A stretch of 64,000 nt of DNA from Streptomyces sp. RPT161 (lineage in GTDB: Bacteria > Actinomycetota > Actinomycetes > Streptomycetales > Streptomycetaceae): positions 54,277-118,276 of the forward strand of contig NZ_JAPZVN010000019.1 of assembly GCF_027533845.1 (NCBI RefSeq), read 5' to 3'. Positions within the stretch are counted from its first letter, which is position 1; the number at the start of each line of letters is the position of its first letter. Position numbers and translations under genes: made by a program. Below the pieces are notes generated by a model, which worked only from the letters and a program-made list of their open reading frames with translations, was not told the origin of the DNA and ran no database searches. This document shows positions 1-9,166 of this stretch, one piece after another.

Positions 1-662
1 GCGAAGTAGCTCGTGGCCCAGTTGATGTGCAGCGCGAGCTGCGATTCGTAGAGCGAGGTGGTGAGGTACTGGCCGACGCCGGTGCGGGCGCGTTCGACCA
101 GCGCCGAGACGATGCCGATGGTCCCGAACAGCGCCGCGCCCAGGTCCCCCATGGCGTACCCGGCCTTGACCGGCGGGCCGTCCGGCTCGCCGGTCAGTGA
201 CATCAGTCCGGCCGCCGCCTGCGCGACCATGTCGTAGCCGGGTTCCGAGCGCAGCGGGCCGGTCTCGCCGAACGCCGATATGTGCAGCACCACCAGGCGG
301 GGGTAGGCGGCGCTGAGCCTGTCGTATCTGAACGCCTCCTGGAGTGTGCTTCCGGGCCGGAAGTTCTCCACGACCACATCCGCCTCGGCGATCAGCCGGT
401 GGGCGGCCTCCTGCCCTTCGCAGGACTTCAGGTCCAGGGTCACCGAGCGTTTGTTGCGGTTCGCGGCCAGGTAGTACGCGGCGTCGGGGCCGTTGAACGG
501 CGGTCCCCAGCGGCGGGTCGGGTCGCCGCCGTCGGGGTGCTCGACCTTGATCACATCAGCGCCCAGGTCGGCCAGCGACATGGTCACGTACGGTCCGGCG
601 AGGATCTTGGAGAGGTCGACAACCCGAATTCCCTCAAGTGGGTTCGCGCCTGGTGCGGTCAT
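1..662 (-). CDS. Class III CoA-transferase (CaiB/BaiF family), partial
   Basis: First 220 codons of a family III CoA-transferase; the 3' end lies beyond base 1. These enzymes move CoA between carboxylic acids through an aspartyl-CoA intermediate. From the ATG at 662 the protein begins MTAPGANPLEGIRVVDLSKI. It then shows the family stretches GADVIKVEHPDGGD (35-47), AANRNKRSVTLDLK (66-79) and YAMGDLGAALFG (169-180). Asp173 sits where formyl-CoA transferase has its catalytic Asp169. The substrate cannot be read from this half. It runs in the same direction as the kinase gene upstream, with a 125-base gap, so an operon is not certain. Confidence 0.93.
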   Translation of the reverse strand, partial: MTAPGANPLEGIRVVDLSKILAGPYVTMSLADLGADVIKVEHPDGGDPTRRWGPPFNGPDAAYYLAANRNKRSVTLDLKSCEGQEAAHRLIAEADVVVENFRPGSTLQEAFRYDRLSAAYPRLVVLHISAFGETGPLRSEPGYDMVAQAAAGLMSLTGEPDGPPVKAGYAMGDLGAALFGTIGIVSALVERARTGVGQYLTTSLYESQLALHINWATSYF

Positions 663-787
663 CTGGCCCTGCTTTCGGTTGACGAATCATCGGTCGGCGA
701 GCTTTTGGTCTGACCCGGCGAGATGATCAAGCGGGTGGCCATATTCTCGCCAGGATCCACGTCCCGGAAAACATCGGTGCCGACCGG

Positions 788-2410
788 CTAGTTCGTCGTG
801 CGGAAGCCCTCCCGTACGGTGTCGAAGACAGGGCGGTACCGGTTCCAGTCGGCGCTGGGGGCCGAGAGGTAGATGGCGTGCTCGGAGCCGCCCTTGCGGC
901 CGAAGCCGAGGTCGATGGCCTGGAACTGGCGGGCCCGGCCCTGGAAGGTGAACTCCCACAGAGCGGCGGGCTGCCCCAGGTAGCTGGTGTTCTGCATGCT
1001 GAGCCGCTGGTAGTCGGAGACCTTGGCCTTGACCTGCGGCTCTATCTGCTGCCAGTGCTGAAGCGGGGTGGAGCTGGTGGAGTCGATGACGTCGATGGTC
1101 AGACCGACGAGGCCGGTCGGATCGAGGTACTGGATCTCGGTGCCGGACTTGACCTGGCGCTGCCAGCCGTCGGGTATCGGGAACGAGGCGCCGAGCTGGT
1201 CCTCCTTGACCAGGTGGTAGCCGCGCGGCACCGGCGGCGGCGCGGGTGTGCCCTGCCCGGTGGTCGGTGCGGACCGCGTCGGCTCGGGGCCGGAGTCGGA
1301 TGGGCTGGGGCCGGCGCTGTGCTGGGTGGCCCCACCGGCCCCGGGGCCCGCCAGGAAGTAGTAGCCGCAGCCCGCCGCCACCGCGATGGCGAGGGTGACC
1401 CCGGTCAGCAGCAAGGTACGGCGGCCGCCCTTCTTGGCGTCCGCGCGACGCCTCCCGGTCCGCTCCGGAGCCTCCGGCGTGCCCGCGGGCACGGCCTTGG
1501 TCGTGCGGGTCGCCGAGGAGGGCGGCGACTGCGGCGTGGTGTGCGGTTCCGCCGCTTCGTCCGTCGGTGCCTGCGCCGCCAGCTCGCGCAAGGTCCGCTC
1601 GACTGCCTCGGCCGAGGGCCGGTCCTCCGGCTCCTTGGCCAGCAGCCTCTCGATGAGGTCGGTCAGCGGGCCGGCCTTTCGCGGTAGTTCGAGCGGGTCC
1701 ACGGCGATGGCGTACGCCGTCTCGACCGGTGTGTCCTTGCGGAACGGAGGCCGCCCTTCGAGGACTTGGTAGAGGGTGGCGCCCAGCGCCCACAGATCCG
1801 ATGCCGGGCTGGGGCTGCCGCCCCTGACCCGCTCGGGCGGCAGGTAGTCGATGGAGCCGATCAGCTCTCCGGTCCTGGTCAGCGTGGAGGTACCGACGGC
1901 CTGGGCGACACCGAAGTCGGTGAGGACGACCCGGCCGTCTGCGCCCAGCAGGACGTTGGCGGGCTTGACGTCGCGGTGCAGCACTCCGGCCGCGTGGGCC
2001 GCGCGCAGCGCGGCGATCATGCGGCAGCCTATCCAGGCCGCCTCGCCGGGCTCGATGCTGCCGTTCCGCTTGACCAGTTCGCCGAGGGTGGACGAGGGCA
2101 CGTACTCCATGACGATGCACGGCGCACCGGCGTCCTCAACGACATCGTGGATGGTGACGACGTCAGGGTGGGTGATCCGGGCCGCGCTGCGCGCCTCGCG
2201 CCGGGTGCGCTCGTGCAGCGTCGCGATCTCCTCGTCGGACAGGTGCAGCGGGGCGTGTACGCGCTTCACGGCTACCTGCCGACCGAGAAGTTCGTCCTCG
2301 GCGCGCCAGACCGTGCCCATGCCGCCGCGGCCGATCCGTTCGAGCAGCCGGTACCGTCCGGCGACCAGCCGACCTATGTCCACCTCCGGTTCCGCCACCG
2401 AATCCGACAC
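788..2410 (-). CDS. Membrane Ser/Thr protein kinase
   Basis: Hanks-type Ser/Thr kinase of 540 residues. The N-terminal cytoplasmic kinase domain (about 20-280) has the glycine loop IGRGGMG (26-32), Lys49 in VAVKRVH, catalytic HRDVKPAN (145-152), DFG (165-167) and YLPPERV in place of the APE box. A Pro/Thr/Ala-rich linker (about 281-330) leads to one membrane span (332-354). After a second Ser/Pro-rich linker comes an outside domain of about 150 residues without PASTA repeats, so any ligand is unknown. The GTG start at 2410 has GGAGG 8 bases upstream. No phosphatase or obvious substrate gene is adjacent. Confidence 0.97.
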   Translation of the reverse strand: MSDSVAEPEVDIGRLVAGRYRLLERIGRGGMGTVWRAEDELLGRQVAVKRVHAPLHLSDEEIATLHERTRREARSAARITHPDVVTIHDVVEDAGAPCIVMEYVPSSTLGELVKRNGSIEPGEAAWIGCRMIAALRAAHAAGVLHRDVKPANVLLGADGRVVLTDFGVAQAVGTSTLTRTGELIGSIDYLPPERVRGGSPSPASDLWALGATLYQVLEGRPPFRKDTPVETAYAIAVDPLELPRKAGPLTDLIERLLAKEPEDRPSAEAVERTLRELAAQAPTDEAAEPHTTPQSPPSSATRTTKAVPAGTPEAPERTGRRRADAKKGGRRTLLLTGVTLAIAVAAGCGYYFLAGPGAGGATQHSAGPSPSDSGPEPTRSAPTTGQGTPAPPPVPRGYHLVKEDQLGASFPIPDGWQRQVKSGTEIQYLDPTGLVGLTIDVIDSTSSTPLQHWQQIEPQVKAKVSDYQRLSMQNTSYLGQPAALWEFTFQGRARQFQAIDLGFGRKGGSEHAIYLSAPSADWNRYRPVFDTVREGFRTTN

Positions 2411-3066
2411 CGCCCTGTCCTCCAGCTTTCATTCCGCTTTGACGCACCACACTAGTCACTGCCGTCGCGGGAGGATTCCGCGCCCACGATGCGGGCGGCC
2501 CAGGGGCGGGTCCGGGCCCCGACGCGGACCGGGCGCGGGCGCCGATCACCGACGCGACGGCCCCGGCGGGCGGACGTGCGGCGTGGTCATCGTCGTGGCG
2601 TCCGACCCGCGACACGGTCGGCTGATCACCAACCCGACGGTTCCGGTTTGCATTCCGCTTCTACCCGTCGTCGGTCTGCACGGCCACGCCGGTCGGCGGG
2701 ACGGCGCCCAAGCCGTGGGCTCATGCTCCCGATCGGGTGTGGGCGCCGCAACGGCGGTGGTCACGGCAGTCGGCTCGGAAGCGGGGGCAGGTCACCGCCG
2801 TGCGAGGCGAACGCGGCGGAACCGACGACCACCACAGCGGTCAGTCCAGCTTTGGGCCACGTCGTGCGGACGAGTTCGCACTGCGGTTGTGAGTGCGCCG
2901 CAGACGTTGGTGGTGGCGTGCAGGCACGCGGCGGACAGAACGCTTCCGGAACGCACGTACAGCCGGACGATGAATGAAAGCCCAGGCGCGGCCCGCGAAT
3001 CCTACTCGCCCCTCGGCATGGCGGACATCACCGCTTGCAGGCCCCTCAATTTCCGGCCTGCAATGC
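2411..3066. other. 656-base intergenic stretch
   Basis: Lies upstream of the kinase gene and downstream of the tautomerase gene. Short frames exist on both strands, but none combines a ribosome binding site, consistent codon use and a recognisable protein. The minus-strand part around 2780-2900 reads as a short hydrophobic stretch (LTAVVVVGSAAFA) without a start codon. It could be a decayed secreted-protein end, but I do not call a gene. Confidence 0.5.
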
Positions 3067-3486
3067 CTAATCGGCCGTTGACCGCGAACTGGGCGCCTCG
3101 ACGCAGTCGTCGTACTGTGCCAGCCCGTAACCCAACGACCAGTCGATCGACTCGTTCTCGGTCACGGTGACGAACATGTTCCGCGGCTCGGTTCCCGCGT
3201 ACTCCTCGGCGAGTTCGGCGATCCGCCGGTACAGCGCCCGCTTCTGCGCGGGCGTGCGGCCCGAGCGCATCGTGATCGCGACGTACACGATGCCCTCGTC
3301 GCGGGGCACCCCGAGGTAATCGTCGTAGCGAAGCGTGCTGTTGGTGCCGTCATGGCCGACCAGGATCTGGAAACGGTCGTCCGGTGGAAAACCGATCGTC
3401 TCGACCAGGGCCTCGTGTACGGCGCGGCCGAGTGCGTCGAGCCGATCGCCGTCGGCTCCCAACACGTCGATACGAACCAATGGCAT
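3067..3486 (-). CDS. Tautomerase superfamily protein
   Basis: 139-residue member of the 4-oxalocrotonate tautomerase/MIF superfamily. After removal of Met1 the protein starts with Pro (MPLVRIDVLG), the catalytic base in this fold. The length fits the fused two-half (about 130 residue) tautomerases rather than the 60-residue type. Conserved stretches include PPDDRFQILVGHD and VAITMRSGRTPAQKRALY. The substrate is unknown; relatives act on enol/keto intermediates of aromatic or unsaturated acids. It lies 132 bases downstream of the P450 operon, with a strong palindrome (3537-3554) between them, so it probably has its own regulated promoter. Confidence 0.9.
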   Translation of the reverse strand: MPLVRIDVLGADGDRLDALGRAVHEALVETIGFPPDDRFQILVGHDGTNSTLRYDDYLGVPRDEGIVYVAITMRSGRTPAQKRALYRRIAELAEEYAGTEPRNMFVTVTENESIDWSLGYGLAQYDDCVEAPSSRSTAD

Positions 3487-3536
3487 GTCAGCGGTTTCCT
3501 CTCAGAACGACGCCGGGCGCTCCCAGGGGCATGATC

Positions 3537-3554
3537 GTACATACTAGTAGGTAC
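3537..3554 (-). promoter_or_regulatory. Near-perfect palindromic operator upstream of the tautomerase gene
   Basis: An 18-base palindrome, GTAC-A-TACTAGTA-G-GTAC, with one mismatched pair. It lies 51 bases upstream of the tautomerase start. On the minus strand it overlaps a plausible -10 (TAGTAT), so a bound dimer would block transcription. No regulator gene is adjacent. The TACTAGTA core resembles sites of small winged-helix regulators such as the HxlR group, but the owner is not identifiable here. Confidence 0.6.
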
Positions 3555-3618
3555 AGACGTCGAGGACTCCATGCGCACCGTGGCATACGTGCCTCACCCC
3601 CGGGGCCAGGCCGGGCGG

Positions 3619-4833
3619 CTACCAGTCGACCGGCAGGAGCAGTGGTGACTTGCTGGGGGATTCGTCGTCCCAGGTGGGGAGTTGGCCTTCGGCGATGCGT
3701 AGGTTCGGGAATCGGTCCAGCAACGCGCCGAGTCCTACGACGAGTTCGGTGCGGGCAAGGTGGGAGCCAATGCAGTTGTGCGGGCCACGGCCGAAGACGA
3801 TGTGGGGGTTGTCCGCCCGGCACAGGTCGAGTCGGTCCGCGTCGGGGAACACGCTCTCGTCGCGGTTGGCGGCGGCGAGTACGGGCAGGACGGCGTCCCC
3901 CGCGTGGATGGTGCGACCGTGCAACACGATGTCCTCCACTGCCTGGAGGACGACTACGCCGTTCATCACCGGTACGTAGCGCAGGAGTTCCTCGACCGCT
4001 CCGGGCATCAGGCCGCGGTCGTCACGCAGTCGGGCGTACTGGGCGGGTTCGGTGAGCAGGGCCAGAACCGCGTTGCCCAGGAACATGGTGCTGGTGCGGT
4101 ATCCCGCGATGAGCATGGAGAGCCCGAAGTTCAGCGCGCTCTCCTCGTCGAGGGTGCAGCGTGCGCAGTCACGAACGAGTTCGGTGAGCATGTCGTCCGC
4201 CGGCTCGTGCCGCTTGCGGTCCAGCAGCGTGTGGATGTACTCGCGCAGCAGGCGGGTGACTTCGCGGCCCTCGTCCAGGGTGACCAGTGCGCCGAGGGCG
4301 GCGTCCGCCATGGGCAGGAAGTACTCGCTGTCCTCGTACGGGATGCCCACCAGCTCGCACATCACCATCAGCGGGAACGGTTCGAGGAACCCCGCGACCA
4401 GGTCGCCGGGCCGGCCGCGCTCGGCGAACTCGTCCAGCAGACGGTCGGCGCAGCGCTGGACGCGGGGCAGTCGGCGCCGGATGGCACGCACGCTGAACGG
4501 TTCGGCCAGTGCCCTGCGCAGTGCGGCGTGCCGTGGGCCGTTCAGTTCCATCATGGTGATCAGACCCGGCTCGTCGTCGGCGACGGCCTGCCCCGCGCTG
4601 GGCGGCCAGTCGTTGATGGTCGGCCTGACCAGCCGGGGATCCGCGATGAGATCGCGTACGTCGTCGTAGCGGGTGACGTACCAGGCGGTGGCACCGATCG
4701 GCAGCCGTACCCTGGCCAGTGGGCATTCCCTGCGCAGTCGCGGGTATTCCGTGGGCGGCCCCATGGTGCCGGGCGGTGGGATGGGCATGTCGATGTCGGG
4801 TACTGGTGGTGCCGCCTGTGGTGTGCCGCTCAC
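3619..4833 (-). CDS. Cytochrome P450 with aberrant I-helix (A)
   Basis: Bacterial class I type P450 of 404 residues. The heme loop is FGRGPHNCIGSHLAR with Cys354 as thiolate ligand, the K-helix ExxR is Glu282-Arg285, and DADRLDLCR is the PERF-region equivalent. The I-helix motif, normally [A/G]Gx[D/E]T[T/S], reads AGYRTS (243-248): the acidic residue is Arg246 while Thr247 is kept. It is paralogous to the next gene upstream, with nearly the same N-terminus (PPPGTMGPP.EY.RLR..CPLARV). The GTG start at 4833 has GGGAGGA 6 bases upstream. It is probably the last gene of the operon with the A-T-R enzyme; no ferredoxin is encoded nearby. Confidence 0.96.
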   Translation of the reverse strand: MSGTPQAAPPVPDIDMPIPPPGTMGPPTEYPRLRRECPLARVRLPIGATAWYVTRYDDVRDLIADPRLVRPTINDWPPSAGQAVADDEPGLITMMELNGPRHAALRRALAEPFSVRAIRRRLPRVQRCADRLLDEFAERGRPGDLVAGFLEPFPLMVMCELVGIPYEDSEYFLPMADAALGALVTLDEGREVTRLLREYIHTLLDRKRHEPADDMLTELVRDCARCTLDEESALNFGLSMLIAGYRTSTMFLGNAVLALLTEPAQYARLRDDRGLMPGAVEELLRYVPVMNGVVVLQAVEDIVLHGRTIHAGDAVLPVLAAANRDESVFPDADRLDLCRADNPHIVFGRGPHNCIGSHLARTELVVGLGALLDRFPNLRIAEGQLPTWDDESPSKSPLLLPVDW

Positions 4834-4863
4834 GGGTGGTCCTCCCTAGCTCGTCGGCGGCCG

Positions 4864-6075
4864 TCACCAGCTGACCGGCAGTGTCAGTGGTGACTTCGTC
4901 AGGGACTGGTCGTCCCAGGTGGGTGCGTCGGCCAGGCGCAGCCGCGGGAAGCGGTCGAACAACGCCTCAAGCCCCACGGTGAGTTCGGCGCGCGCCAGAT
5001 GGGAACCGAGGCAGTAGTGGACTCCCCGTCCGAAGGCGAGGTGGTTGTTTGCGGTCCGGCACAGGTCGAGCCGGTCGGCGTCGGGGAACACGCTCTCGTC
5101 GCGGTTGGCGGCGGCCAGTACCGGCAGCAGGGCTTCGCCCTTACGGATCGTCTGCCCGTGCACCTCAAGGTCCTCGGTGGCGAGCAGGATGACGACGCCG
5201 TTCATCACCGGCATGTAGCGCAGCAGTTCCTCGACCGTGTCGGGCATGAGGTGCCGGGCGTCGCGCAGTCTGGTGTACCGGTCGGGCCGTCGCAGCAGTG
5301 TGTGCACCGAGTTGCCCAGGAAGATGCCGCTGATGCCGAATCCCACGGTGAGCATGGAGAGCCCGAACACGAGGACGTCCTCATCGGTCAACTCCTCGGC
5401 GTCGCACTGGCGGATGAGCTGGGTCAGTACATCGTCGCCGGGCGATCGCCGTTTGCGCGCGATCAGTTCCGCCGTGTACTCGCGCAGCAGATCGGTGACC
5501 CGGCGGCTCTCCGCCGCGTTCACCATCCCGCTGAACCCGTCGTCCAGTACGGGCAGAAACCGGTCGCGTTCCTCATAGGGGATGCCCACCAGGTCGCACA
5601 TCGCCAGCAGTGGGAACGGCTGGGTGAATCCGGCGACCAGGTCACCGGGGCTTCCGCCGTCCTGGAAGTCGGCCAACAGCCCTTCGGCAAGCTCCCGCAG
5701 CCGCGGCACGCGGTCCCGGATGGCCCTGGCGCTGAACGCCGGGCCGACGGCCCTGCGCAGTGCGGCGTGCCGTGGACCGTCCAGTTCGGCCATCGTGGTC
5801 AGCGTGGGGCCCTGGTCGGCGGGTTCGTCGGGGCGGGTCGGCCATTCGTTGATGGTGGGTCTGATCAGCCGGGGGTCGGCGATTAGTTCGCGCACGTCGT
5901 CGTAGCGGGTGACGTACCAGGCGGTGGCGCCAAGCGGCATGCCGACCCTGGCCAGCGGGCAGTCGGCACGCAGCCTGGCGTACTCCTCGGGTGGGCCCAT
6001 GGTGCCCGGCGGCGGGAGCGGGAAGTCCAGCACCTCGGGGTCGCGGTCGGGCGCTTGGGGTGGCGGTGCGGTCAT
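4864..6075 (-). CDS. Cytochrome P450 with aberrant I-helix (B)
   Basis: P450 of 403 residues. The open frame runs further upstream, but the start is set at the ATG at 6075 (MTAPPPQAPD) because GGAAG precedes it and the extension overlaps the A-T-R gene in another frame. The heme loop is FGRGVHYCLGSHLAR (Cys355) and the ExxR is in VEELLRY. The I-helix reads VGFGIS (244-249): both the acid and the catalytic Thr are gone (Gly247, Ile248), so ordinary oxygen activation is unlikely unless the substrate supplies the proton relay. The end is 30 bases from the next P450 and the start 41 bases from the A-T-R stop, giving a tight operon. Confidence 0.96.
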   Translation of the reverse strand: MTAPPPQAPDRDPEVLDFPLPPPGTMGPPEEYARLRADCPLARVGMPLGATAWYVTRYDDVRELIADPRLIRPTINEWPTRPDEPADQGPTLTTMAELDGPRHAALRRAVGPAFSARAIRDRVPRLRELAEGLLADFQDGGSPGDLVAGFTQPFPLLAMCDLVGIPYEERDRFLPVLDDGFSGMVNAAESRRVTDLLREYTAELIARKRRSPGDDVLTQLIRQCDAEELTDEDVLVFGLSMLTVGFGISGIFLGNSVHTLLRRPDRYTRLRDARHLMPDTVEELLRYMPVMNGVVILLATEDLEVHGQTIRKGEALLPVLAAANRDESVFPDADRLDLCRTANNHLAFGRGVHYCLGSHLARAELTVGLEALFDRFPRLRLADAPTWDDQSLTKSPLTLPVSW

Positions 6076-6116
6076 TGCTCGGTGGCCTTCCGGGTTGTCT
6101 TCCTGGGGAAGTGCCG

Positions 6117-9100
6117 CTATTTCGTGGGGCGTTCGATGTAGCCGGTCGCGTAGAAGTACTCCAGGTAGCGGTCCAGCAGGTCCGCGTCGACCGGCGGGCA
6201 CGGCAGGTCGCCGACCGCGCGCTCGACGTTGGTGCGTCCCAGGGTCGGGAAGGTGCCTTCGAAGTACATCTCCTTGACGGACATGTCCGCCTTGTGGCTG
6301 CGGTCCACGCACAGCGACACGAAAGGCGCTGTGGGGCTGGTGGGATTGCCTGCGACGTGCCGGACCAGCTCGTCGACCCATTCCCGGTACGGGAGTTGAC
6401 GGATCTGGTGGCCCGCGGCGCGCATTCGGTCGAGCATGGCGTGCAGGGTCGCCGGGTGGGGGTTGGTGAGGTGGTACGTCAGGTTGGTCGCGGGCCGCTC
6501 GGTGGCGATGCGGACGACGGCTTCGGCGAGGTAGTCGGCGGGTACGAAGTCCAACGGCAGGGGGATGTCGGGGGCGAGGCCGGTCTCGGCGATGGTCTTG
6601 AACAGTGAGCAGATGGCGGTTTCGGTGTTGCAGGCACCGGTGTAGCGGTCACCGGTGATCTCGTACGGGCGGTAGACAGCCACCGGCAGGCCCTGCCGTG
6701 CTGCCTCCTGAAGTGACTGTTCCGCCACCCACTTGCTCTCGGCGTAGCCCATGGTGAGCCGGTCGGCGTGGTCCAGCGGCAGGTCCTCCGGCACCTGGCG
6801 TACGCCAGCGGTGCCGAAGCCCGCCACCACCGCGATGGTGGACAGGAAGTGCACGGGCACACCGCGTTCACCCGCCAGCCGCACCAGTTGTTTGGTGGCA
6901 TCCACATTGGCCCGGCGCAACGCGTCATAGGGATAGAGGAAGTTGACCTGTGCCGCGGCGTGCACCACGAGATCGAGGAGGTCGGCGAGTTCGTCGGCAT
7001 GGCCGGTCGACAGGCCCAGGCCTTCTTCGACGAGGTCGGCGGGGAAGCAGTCAAGCCGGTCGGCCGCTGGTGGGGCGAGGCCGTAGCGGGCCAGGTTGGC
7101 CGTCACGCGGTGCTCGGCGTGCGTACGGTCCCGGCTGCGCACCGGGCAGTGGATCCGGGCGCCGGTGCCGCGCAGCAGTCGGTCGAGGAGGAAGGCGCCT
7201 ACGAATCCGGAAGCGCCGGTGAGCAGTACGTTCCGGGGCCGCCGCCAGTCGGGGGCGGGCTGCCGGGGCGTCGTCAGTGTGAAGCCGAGCCGGGCTTCGG
7301 CCCGGTAGTCCACCGGGGACGACGCGTGCGGTGGCTTGCTGTCCTGGACGGCGGTGACGGCGGCGGTGTAGCCGCGCAGGGTGGGGTACCGGAGCAGGCT
7401 GTGCACCAGTGTGCTGCCGTGCCGCGCGTCGATGTCCAGTGCGGTGAGGGTGCGGTTGACGACCTCGGCGGCCAGTAGTGAGTCACCGCCCAGGTCGAAG
7501 AAGTCGTCGTCGTCGCCGGGTTGGGCGCGCAGCACCGTCTGCCACACGTCGGCCAGCGGGCCGTGCGTGCTCCCGTCCTCGCTCGGCACCGGCCGGTCGG
7601 CCGCCTGCCCCACCATCTCAAGCAGTCGGCGCCGGTCGACCTTGCCCGCCGCGGTGACCGGGAACCGCGCGACCTCCACCAGCCGCGCCGGGACCGCCGC
7701 CAGCGGCAGCCATGCGGCCAGTTCCTCGCGCACCCGGTCGAGGGGCACCGCCTCTCCCCGGTGGGCCGCGGTGACGTAGCCGGTCAGGACGTCGCCGTCC
7801 AGTTCCACGACAGCCTCGCCGACCGCGTCGTCCGCCCGTAGCCGCGCCTCGATCTCGTCCAGCTCGATGCGGTGGCCGCGCAGCTTGATCTGGCGGTCCG
7901 CCCGGCCGCGGTACTCCAGCTCGCCGTCCTCGCGCCAGACGGCGCGGTCGCCGGTGCGGTACAGCAGGGTGCCGGGGGCGACCGGGCGCTCCACGAAGCG
8001 GGCGGCGGTCAGCTCCGGGTCACCGAGGTAGCCCAGGGCCAGGCCGTCGCCACCGACGAACAGTTCGCCCTCCTCCTCCGCTCGTGCGGGGGTGCCGTCC
8101 TCCCGTAGGACATGGCAGACGCAGTGTTCCAGGGGGCGGCCGATCGGCACGGTCTGCTGCCCGCCGGGCAGGTCGCGCACCGCGTAGGCGGTGGACACCA
8201 CACTGTTCTCGGTCGGGCCGTAGAAGTTGACGAGGGTGGTGTCCGGACAGGCTGCCAGCACGGCGCGGGTCAGGTCCGGGTCCATCGCCTCGCCGCCCGC
8301 GGAGGCGAACCGCAGGGTCCGCAGCGCCTGCGGCCGGGTGCGCGCGACATGGTGGAATACGCCCGTCGTCAGATAGGCGATCGCCACCCGTTCCGCGACC
8401 AGCCGCTCCTCCAGCGCGGCGGGCGAGAGCAGTTCCTCCCGGTCGACCAGGACGAGGCAGCCGCCGCCCAGCAGGGCCGACCAGATCTCGATGGTGGAGG
8501 CGTCCGAGGACAGTCCGTATGCGTGCAGCACCCGATCGCCCGGGCGCGGTCGCTGTGCGACCAGGTCCGACATGGCCAACCGCACGACGCCCCGGTGGGG
8601 AACGGCCACCGGTTTGGGCCGGCCGGTCGATCCGGAGGTGAACATCACGTAGGCGCAGTCCGTCGGGGTGGTCCGCGGCCGCGGTGCCTCGGCGGGGCTG
8701 GCGGGCGCCGGGGCGGTCAGGTCGACATGGGTCCGTACCCGACGGAGGCGGCAGGCACTGCCGGGCAGCGTCACGACGGTCTGCGCCCCGGACTCGTCGG
8801 CCATCGCCTGGAGGCGGTGGGGCGGCGTGGTGTCCTCCAGGGGGACGTAGGCGGCGCCCGTCTTGAGGATGCCCACGAACGCGATCAGCGCTTCCAGTGA
8901 CCGGTTGCCGAAGACGCCGACCGCGTCGCCGTGCCGTACTCCGGCGCCGAACAGCCGGGCGGCCAACTGGTCGGAACGTGCCTGGAGTTCGCCGTAGGTC
9001 AGGGCGCGGCCGTGGTGCACGCCGACGTGCGCACGCGGACGGAGTGCCGCCTGCGCGTCGAACAGCTCATGAAGACAGCTGTCCCGCGCGCTGTCGACAT

Positions 9101-9140
9101 TCCGGGCCGCAGCGGATCCGGTCGCGCCACCGAGCGTCAT
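6117..9140 (-). CDS. NRPS-like adenylation-thiolation-reductase (A-T-R) enzyme
   Basis: A 1007-residue stand-alone module. The adenylation domain (about 20-505) has YVMFTSGSTGRPKP (164-177), NFYGPTE, YRTGDRA, GRADRQIKLRGHRIE and Lys500 in PVTAAGK. Asp213 in SSDASTIEIW is the usual alpha-amino-group anchor, so the substrate is probably an alpha-amino acid. The carrier domain has DDFFDLGGDSLL with phosphopantetheine Ser554. The C-terminal reductase has the NADPH loop TGASGFVG (641-648), Ser767/Thr768 and Tyr799-x3-Lys803. There is no condensation or thioesterase domain, so one amino acid is loaded and released reductively as an aldehyde or alcohol. ATG at 9140 follows AAGGGA. By-eye pocket residues D-A-I-Y-S-G-F-V-V are tentative. 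Confidence 0.95.
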   Translation of the reverse strand: MTLGGATGSAAARNVDSARDSCLHELFDAQAALRPRAHVGVHHGRALTYGELQARSDQLAARLFGAGVRHGDAVGVFGNRSLEALIAFVGILKTGAAYVPLEDTTPPHRLQAMADESGAQTVVTLPGSACRLRRVRTHVDLTAPAPASPAEAPRPRTTPTDCAYVMFTSGSTGRPKPVAVPHRGVVRLAMSDLVAQRPRPGDRVLHAYGLSSDASTIEIWSALLGGGCLVLVDREELLSPAALEERLVAERVAIAYLTTGVFHHVARTRPQALRTLRFASAGGEAMDPDLTRAVLAACPDTTLVNFYGPTENSVVSTAYAVRDLPGGQQTVPIGRPLEHCVCHVLREDGTPARAEEEGELFVGGDGLALGYLGDPELTAARFVERPVAPGTLLYRTGDRAVWREDGELEYRGRADRQIKLRGHRIELDEIEARLRADDAVGEAVVELDGDVLTGYVTAAHRGEAVPLDRVREELAAWLPLAAVPARLVEVARFPVTAAGKVDRRRLLEMVGQAADRPVPSEDGSTHGPLADVWQTVLRAQPGDDDDFFDLGGDSLLAAEVVNRTLTALDIDARHGSTLVHSLLRYPTLRGYTAAVTAVQDSKPPHASSPVDYRAEARLGFTLTTPRQPAPDWRRPRNVLLTGASGFVGAFLLDRLLRGTGARIHCPVRSRDRTHAEHRVTANLARYGLAPPAADRLDCFPADLVEEGLGLSTGHADELADLLDLVVHAAAQVNFLYPYDALRRANVDATKQLVRLAGERGVPVHFLSTIAVVAGFGTAGVRQVPEDLPLDHADRLTMGYAESKWVAEQSLQEAARQGLPVAVYRPYEITGDRYTGACNTETAICSLFKTIAETGLAPDIPLPLDFVPADYLAEAVVRIATERPATNLTYHLTNPHPATLHAMLDRMRAAGHQIRQLPYREWVDELVRHVAGNPTSPTAPFVSLCVDRSHKADMSVKEMYFEGTFPTLGRTNVERAVGDLPCPPVDADLLDRYLEYFYATGYIERPTK

Positions 9141-9166
9141 GGAGACATCCCTTCGCCCCTCGCCGG

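Noticed and set aside
282..713. Plus-strand open frames over the CoA-transferase and kinase genes
   Set aside because: They are the antisense of clear minus-strand genes in GC-rich DNA, with no family content or ribosome site.
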